From contig JAFEAM010000012.1 in the NCBI GenBank assembly GCA_018266395.1, positions 295,786 to 359,785 on the forward strand: DNA of 64,000 nucleotides, read 5' to 3'. A program made the position numbers and the translations under genes. Of the stretch, positions 59,178-64,000 are shown one piece after another. The notes beneath the pieces were generated by a model that was not told the origin of the DNA, ran no database searches, and saw nothing but the letters and a program-made list of their open reading frames with translations. Each line of letters starts with the position of its first letter. The stretch's first letter is position 1. Origin of the DNA: Bacteroidota bacterium. GTDB taxonomy: Bacteria > Bacteroidota > Bacteroidia > Cytophagales > Cyclobacteriaceae.

Positions 59178-62150
59178 TTAATGATTGGGCGACTCGATAT
59201 TGATTTTTTGAGGCTTTTCGTAACCAAACAACTCATCGAGCGTCAGCTCCTTCACCTTACCATATTTCTGCAGGTCCTTCAGGTTGATCTTCTCCTTGCT
59301 ACCGAGTAGCATGACATTGAAGTTTGCATTCTTGATGTATTGCTTCTGGAAGTTCTCCACATCTTCAAGCGTGGCGCCTTTTGCATATTCATATACATCC
59401 TGGCGGATGTCATGGTCGATACCCTTGCGTTGGGCATCCAGGTAATTGAAGAGAATGCTGGTTTTTGTAATGCGGCTGCTTTCGATGCGGTTCATGATCG
59501 CATTCCGTGCAACGTCAAATCCGCCTTCCGACTTGGGAAACTCGCGGATAAGATTCAGCATCCCCTTCATGGACTCCACCTGTTTGTCAGCCTGGGTCCC
59601 GATATATCCATAGAAAAAATCATTGTCCTGCGGCCGATCGGCTTCTCCATAAAATGCATAGGCAGAATAGGCAAGCCCCTGTGCTTCCCGCAGTTCCTGG
59701 AATACGGGTGAACTCATATTACCGTCGAAATACTCGTTGAACATTCTGATTTGTGGAATGCGGCCCTTGTCAAATGACGGCCCCTTGGTGAGGAAGACAA
59801 TTTCAGCCTGCACCATGTCGTAATGCGTCCAGTAGGCATGAGGTTCTTTGACATCGTGCATGGTGAAGACAACCGGTGCGGGAACAGGTTTCAGGGTTTC
59901 CGGGAGAATGTGGTTCTTGTTCAGCGACGCGAGCAGGGCATCAGGTTGCACCGGGCCGTAATACAGAACACGGTGCTGCATGCTGGTGAAACCTTTGATC
60001 CGGTCGATCAGATCACTTGCTGCCGCCTCACGCACTTCCTTATTGGTAAGCACATTGGTGAAGGGTGAGTTGGGTCCGTATAGCCCATAGTTGATCAGGG
60101 CCTGGTAGAGAATGGCATATTTATCTTTCTTGGTGTCGTCACGTTTCTTAAAGATTCCGTCGATCATGTCCTGCAGCGCCTTTTCATCTCCTTTGGGATC
60201 GGCGAGCAACTTTTCAAAAAGGACCATTGCCTTATCCATATTTTCGCTCAGGCCGCTTACGTAGATATAGGTCCGGTCTTCAGCGGCATATACGCCAAAG
60301 CTGCAACCAATCTTGTACAGTTCTTTTCGGAAATCCTCAGCGCTCATGTCCTGTGTGCCGATGTACTCCATGTACTCTACTGCCATTTTCAACCTGGGAT
60401 CGTTATTGGTCCCCACATCGGAAAGATAGTACAGCGTAAAGAGTTCATTCTCCTTGTTCGGCGTGTACAACACCTCTACACCCTTGTTCATTTTCAGTTT
60501 CGTAATATCCTTGTTGTAGTCCAGGAATACCGGCGTGAGTTTCTCCGGTTTGCTGTTCAGAAGCTCTTCATGAAAAGGAGAGCGGGACTCCTTATTCAGA
60601 GTGACGCGTGTAATCTGCGGCTTGGTGACCTTTTTCACATTTGGATCCTTGCCGTTGCGCTTATACACGACTGCGTAATTGTCCTTGTAATGCTCATTCA
60701 CAAATTTCACAATGTCCTCTTTTTTGAATTTGTGCATGTCATCGACCTGTGATACATATTGCTCCCAGGGGGTATTGGTGGTGAAGGCCATCACGAGATC
60801 GTTTGCCCTTGACCAGTTGTATTCCGACTGCTGGATCTTGTTCTTCTTGAGGTCATTAATGACGGCATCAAGCATCCAATCGTCGAACTCGCCCTTCTTC
60901 ACGAGGTCGATCTGTCCAAGCAGCAGGTCTTTCACTTCTTCCAGTTTCTGCCCTTCCCGTGGATTGCCCCGGAAAACATGAAGTGTGTAATCATTGAAGT
61001 CATACGGAAAGCAACCCCCGTCCAGAACCTTTTGCTTTTGTTTGAGATTGAGGTCAATCAGGCCTGCCTGTGAATTGGAAAGGATCATGTCTGTAAGACG
61101 CAGCAGTTTGATGTCATCGGGGTTTGCGTTGCTGAACCGGAATGCGAGATTCACCCAATCGGCATCAGGGCCATACACTTCTTTGACGATGGGCTGCGTG
61201 ATGGGTTCCTCTTTTACAGGCGTCCATACCGGAAGCTGGTCGTTCGATTTCCACTCTCCAAAGTATTTCTCGATGAGGGAAATGGTTTTGTCATAGTCAA
61301 GATCACCACTGAGACAGATCGCCACATTGTTGGGCCGGTAATAGGTTTCGAAGTAATGCTTGATGTTGGTGATACTGGGGTTCTTGAGGTGGTCAATAGT
61401 GCCGATCACCGTTTGGGTGCCATAAGGATGCTTGGAGAAAATGCTGGCGTTAAGCGCCTCAAACGTCTTCCAATAGTCGTTATCCAGGCTCCGGTTCTTC
61501 TCCTCATAAACAGTTTCCAATTCTGTATGAAAGAGGCGGGGCACAATCTGGCGAAAGCGGTTTGCCTCAATGCGTATCCAGTTCTCCAACTGGTTGGTGG
61601 GGATGTCATTTATATAGACAGTACGGTCCTCAGTAGTGTATGCATTTGTGCCCCTTGCGCCGATTTCTGAAACCATCTTGTCGTACTCGTTGGCGATTGC
61701 GAGTTTGGAAGCGTCATTGGACACCTGGTCAATAAGCTTATAGTACTTAACCCGGTCGATGGAGTCAGTGAGGGATCGGTAGTGTTCAAACATACCTTCA
61801 ATGCTGTCGAGGAATACCTTCTCTTTCGTCCAGTCCATGGTGCCAAACTCAGGTGAACCCTTGAACATGATGTGCTCAAGGTAGTGGGCCAGGCCGGTAG
61901 TTTCGGAGGGATCATTTTTGCCGCCGGCCTTCACTGCAATCTGTGTTTGTAAACGTGGCTCAGCGGCGTACTGGCTCAGGTACACCTTGAGGCCGTTCTT
62001 CAAGGTGTAGATTCTGACCTTCAGCGGGTCATTGGTGACATATTCATAAGTATGACCGTTACTGTCAGCTGTCTTCGTGGCATACTTCTTTTTGGGTGAG
62101 CATGCGGCGACCAACACCAGGATAAATGAATACCAGAGTAGCTTTTTCAT
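59178..62150 (-). CDS. M16 family peptidase (insulinase-like), lipoprotein
   Basis: A 990-residue zinc peptidase with two M16 halves. Lipoprotein signal ends LVAAC (Cys17). HYLEH (89-93) is the inverted zinc motif and the ELETVYEEKNR segment supplies the third ligand glutamate; the C-terminal half has lost the motif, as usual for the pseudo-active half. Likely a periplasmic or outer-membrane peptidase degrading small peptides. Large, single-gene transcript; no promoter element recognised in the 223 bases upstream. Confidence 0.93.
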   Translation of the reverse strand: MKKLLWYSFILVLVAACSPKKKYATKTADSNGHTYEYVTNDPLKVRIYTLKNGLKVYLSQYAAEPRLQTQIAVKAGGKNDPSETTGLAHYLEHIMFKGSPEFGTMDWTKEKVFLDSIEGMFEHYRSLTDSIDRVKYYKLIDQVSNDASKLAIANEYDKMVSEIGARGTNAYTTEDRTVYINDIPTNQLENWIRIEANRFRQIVPRLFHTELETVYEEKNRSLDNDYWKTFEALNASIFSKHPYGTQTVIGTIDHLKNPSITNIKHYFETYYRPNNVAICLSGDLDYDKTISLIEKYFGEWKSNDQLPVWTPVKEEPITQPIVKEVYGPDADWVNLAFRFSNANPDDIKLLRLTDMILSNSQAGLIDLNLKQKQKVLDGGCFPYDFNDYTLHVFRGNPREGQKLEEVKDLLLGQIDLVKKGEFDDWMLDAVINDLKKNKIQQSEYNWSRANDLVMAFTTNTPWEQYVSQVDDMHKFKKEDIVKFVNEHYKDNYAVVYKRNGKDPNVKKVTKPQITRVTLNKESRSPFHEELLNSKPEKLTPVFLDYNKDITKLKMNKGVEVLYTPNKENELFTLYYLSDVGTNNDPRLKMAVEYMEYIGTQDMSAEDFRKELYKIGCSFGVYAAEDRTYIYVSGLSENMDKAMVLFEKLLADPKGDEKALQDMIDGIFKKRDDTKKDKYAILYQALINYGLYGPNSPFTNVLTNKEVREAAASDLIDRIKGFTSMQHRVLYYGPVQPDALLASLNKNHILPETLKPVPAPVVFTMHDVKEPHAYWTHYDMVQAEIVFLTKGPSFDKGRIPQIRMFNEYFDGNMSSPVFQELREAQGLAYSAYAFYGEADRPQDNDFFYGYIGTQADKQVESMKGMLNLIREFPKSEGGFDVARNAIMNRIESSRITKTSILFNYLDAQRKGIDHDIRQDVYEYAKGATLEDVENFQKQYIKNANFNVMLLGSKEKINLKDLQKYGKVKELTLDELFGYEKPQKINIESPNH

Positions 62151-62373
62151 GAGGTGATTTTTTGGGAACTGAATGTAGAAAATGCGGGTAGCATTTCATA
62201 GGATGATTGGCTGAGAAAGTGAAGGGCCACTTGCTAAAATTGTGGCCGATCGACGTGTACTGATTTGCGGCCATTAAGTATAATACAAAAGAATAAGCGG
62301 CCTCTACTGACCAATTGCAAATGAATCAACTTAGAGGCACTTTGCTTTTGGCGAAAACATAATTCCCAACACT
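62151..62373. other. Intergenic region between the M16 and CBU_0592 genes
   Basis: 223 bases with divergent genes on both sides. TTG at about 62320 followed by CACTTTG is a weak promoter-like arrangement for the CBU_0592 gene. No gene or repeat seen. Confidence 0.3.
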
Positions 62374-62619
62374 ATGAATCTTACCGACTGGACAGGCTTC
62401 ATCGGCGTAACGATCCTGCTGCTGGCATTCTTTTTGAACCTTTATGATCTTCTTAGGAAGGATAGCATCTATTATCTGCTGTTGAATTCCATTGGCGCAG
62501 GCATTGCTTGTCTTGCATCCGTATTGCTGAACTACTGGCCATTCATAATCCTCGAGGGATGCTGGACACTTGTTTCGCTGGCGGGTCTGTTAAGGGTGTT
62601 GAGAATGAGCAAGCGTTGA
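62374..62619 (+). CDS. CBU_0592 family small membrane protein
   Basis: An 81-residue protein with three hydrophobic segments (about 8-25, 33-50 and 52-72). The LTDWTGFIGVTILLLAFFLN opening and WPFIILEGCWTLVSLAGL closing match the CBU_0592-like Pfam family of small membrane proteins. Function unknown. It precedes the EamA gene by 53 bases on the same strand. Confidence 0.72.
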   Translation: MNLTDWTGFIGVTILLLAFFLNLYDLLRKDSIYYLLLNSIGAGIACLASVLLNYWPFIILEGCWTLVSLAGLLRVLRMSKR

Positions 62620-62672
62620 GCAATAATTGATTGCATCAATAATGTTTCACTCTTAAGCCTGTCTGACCGACA

Positions 62673-63596
62673 TTGCATCCTGTGACTGTCAACCGATCCG
62701 ATTTTCTCACAGGTGTGATGCTTGCACTCCTGGGCGCGGTGTGCTTTTCCACCAAGGCCATTTTTGTCAAACTGGCCTACAGAGACACCGGTATCGACTC
62801 GGTTACTCTTCTGGCACTGAGAATGATTTTTTCGTTGCCATTTTTTGCGGGTTCGGCGTTTGTGTCATCGGCAAAAAGCAGCAACGTGCCGTTCACACGG
62901 TCTCAATGGTTGTGGATTGCATTCGTCGGTTGCCTCGGGTATTATATAAGCAGCCTCCTCGATTTTATTGGCCTGCAGTTTGTAACGGCCGGACTGGAGC
63001 GGCTTATTCTCTTCGTATATCCGACACTGGTATGCATCATGTCAGCCGTATGGTTCAAGGCGAAGATCAATACCATTCAATGGATTGCCCTTGTCATTAC
63101 TTACGCAGGACTTACAACAGCTTTCCTGAGTGAGGCAGATCTTTGGTCCGATCAGAATGAGAATCTGGTGTATGGCGCCGTGTGCGTCTTTATCTGCGCC
63201 ATTACTTATGCATCTTATATAGTGGGCAGCGGCAAGTTAATCCCGATCGTTGGCGCCTCGAAGTTTAACAGCTATGCAATGAGCTTTGCCTGCATAGCAG
63301 TGCTCGCGCATTATTTCGTGAGCGGATCTGTACAACAGCTAATGAATCTTTCTCCGATGGCCTATACATATTCGATTCTCATGGCCATCCTGGGAACAGT
63401 CATACCATCCTATCTTGTAACAGGCGGAATGAAGCGCATCGGCGCGGACAACACAGCCATCATTGGCAGCATCGGACCGGTTTCCACCCTTCTGATGGCC
63501 TACTGGTTTCTGGGAGAATCATTCTCAACAGGACAACTCTTCGGTACCGCCCTGATCCTTGTCGGGGTGACGCTGATTGGAAGGCAGAAGAGTTGA
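62673..63596 (+). CDS. EamA/DMT family transporter
   Basis: A 307-residue ten-helix transporter with two EamA repeats (about 12-140 and 160-300). The first repeat opens LALLGAVCFSTKAIFVKLAY; the second ends MAYWFLGESFSTGQLFGTALILVGV. It starts at TTG 62673. A different subgroup from the transporter at 6093; substrate unknown. Confidence 0.85.
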   Translation: MHPVTVNRSDFLTGVMLALLGAVCFSTKAIFVKLAYRDTGIDSVTLLALRMIFSLPFFAGSAFVSSAKSSNVPFTRSQWLWIAFVGCLGYYISSLLDFIGLQFVTAGLERLILFVYPTLVCIMSAVWFKAKINTIQWIALVITYAGLTTAFLSEADLWSDQNENLVYGAVCVFICAITYASYIVGSGKLIPIVGASKFNSYAMSFACIAVLAHYFVSGSVQQLMNLSPMAYTYSILMAILGTVIPSYLVTGGMKRIGADNTAIIGSIGPVSTLLMAYWFLGESFSTGQLFGTALILVGVTLIGRQKS

Positions 63597-63660
63597 TCGA
63601 ATACTGTGCAGGTCAATGGATAGCCCTTGTTTAGAAGAGCCACCCATGACCAGGTTGATA

Positions 63661-64000
63661 TCAAATGAAAATGAGAATCAGTGCAAACAGGAGTCCTGCG
63701 CCGGCGAAATACAATCCCTTCTTAAAGATGGATGTGGCAGGCAGGTACATATAAAATGCGGATATCACGAAGAACAATAGTGAAAGCCCGAAAAATATGT
63801 TCAGAAAAAACAGCGGCTGTTTAGTATCGGCCTTGTGCAGCTTGGTCATTTTTTCCAGCACATAGGGAAGCTCCTTGACCTTGATGGTTACTGCTCCGGT
63901 TGATTTGTTGTACGTCCCCTGCCTGAAGGTGGCGACATCGCCTTCCTCACTTTGAAACTTAAGTTCACGGACCCGTATCTCACGGCCCAACTCATCAGCG
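63661..64000 (-). CDS. C-terminal part of a membrane protein (runs off the right edge)
   Basis: The minus-strand frame is open from a stop at 63661 to the window edge; the visible part reads ADELGREIRVRELKFQSEEG at its start and contains two C-terminal membrane helices (LFFLNIFFGLSLLFFVISAFY and YFAGAGLLFALILIF). The preceding soluble part with TYNKSTGAVTIKV is strand-like. It could be the end of a PepSY-associated helix protein, but the domain is not fully visible. A TTG at 63990 could be an internal start. Confidence 0.5.
   Translation of the reverse strand, partial: ADELGREIRVRELKFQSEEGDVATFRQGTYNKSTGAVTIKVKELPYVLEKMTKLHKADTKQPLFFLNIFFGLSLLFFVISAFYMYLPATSIFKKGLYFAGAGLLFALILIFI

Noticed and set aside
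1-64000. tRNA, rRNA or CRISPR features
   Set aside because: Reading the gaps showed no cloverleaf with TTCGA-type arms, no rRNA-like stretch and no regularly spaced repeats.

Overview
The window is chromosomal DNA of a Bacteroidota bacterium, most likely of the order Cytophagales. The signs are families largely confined to that phylum (DUF4270, DUF4286, DUF4834, a GT5-only glycogen synthase-like protein, SecA with the phylum's long insertion), many lipoproteins and SPOR/beta-barrel envelope proteins, an archaeal-type GGGP synthase homologue, and recurring TAnnTTTG promoter elements 10-40 bases before start codons. No tRNA, rRNA, CRISPR array, transposase or prophage was seen. The order-level placement is an inference from gene content only.

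Layout. 1-6.0 kb: a gene running off the left edge, a sigma factor, an acyl-CoA desaturase, a lipoprotein prolyl oligopeptidase, a GNAT acetyltransferase, a secreted propeller-like protein and a DUF4286 protein. 6.1-9.8 kb (minus): NAD(P)-dependent oxidoreductase, DUF1080 lipoprotein, EamA transporter, AIM24 protein. 9.9-12.5 kb (minus): ridA, a membrane protein, gltX and a small basic protein. 12.6-17.0 kb (plus): a four-gene enzyme cluster (3-hydroxyacyl-CoA dehydrogenase-like, flavin monoamine oxidase, membrane-anchored nitrilase, C69 hydrolase) divergent from ridA. 17.0-21.2 kb (minus): GT5-like protein, DUF4270 lipoprotein, glmS. 21.2-26.7 kb (plus): panC, flippase-like protein, rfaE2, zinc peptidase, acyl-CoA dehydrogenase, DUF3089 lipoprotein. 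26.7-34.3 kb (minus): Na/Pi symporter, holin-like and partner membrane proteins, GGGP synthase, ric and a class II ribonucleotide reductase; SPOR protein and M20 amidohydrolase. 34.3-42.0 kb (minus): carB, DUF4834, dapF, a decayed small membrane gene, secA.

42.2-50.7 kb holds a tightly packed membrane system: dipeptidase, SpoIIM, multi-pass protein, DUF4129, DUF4350, MoxR ATPase, DUF58 on the minus strand, divergent from RDD plus a mini cytochrome-b5 protein. 50.7-53.6 kb carries MurNAc recycling (BadF-type kinase, murQ), an unknown acidic protein and a SprT-like protein. 53.7-64 kb has an Ala-rich lipoprotein, era-der, two tandem tiny lipoproteins, a beta-barrel protein, a GH30 glycosidase, an M16 peptidase, a CBU_0592 protein, a second EamA transporter and a partial gene at the right edge.

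Most genes are housekeeping. The parts most worth following are the MoxR/DUF58/SpoIIM membrane cluster, the amine oxidase-nitrilase-C69 cluster with RidA, a DapF whose second catalytic cysteine reads as serine, the GT5-like protein without its usual nucleotide-binding motif or second domain, and a ric-nrdJ pair behind an FNR-like palindrome.
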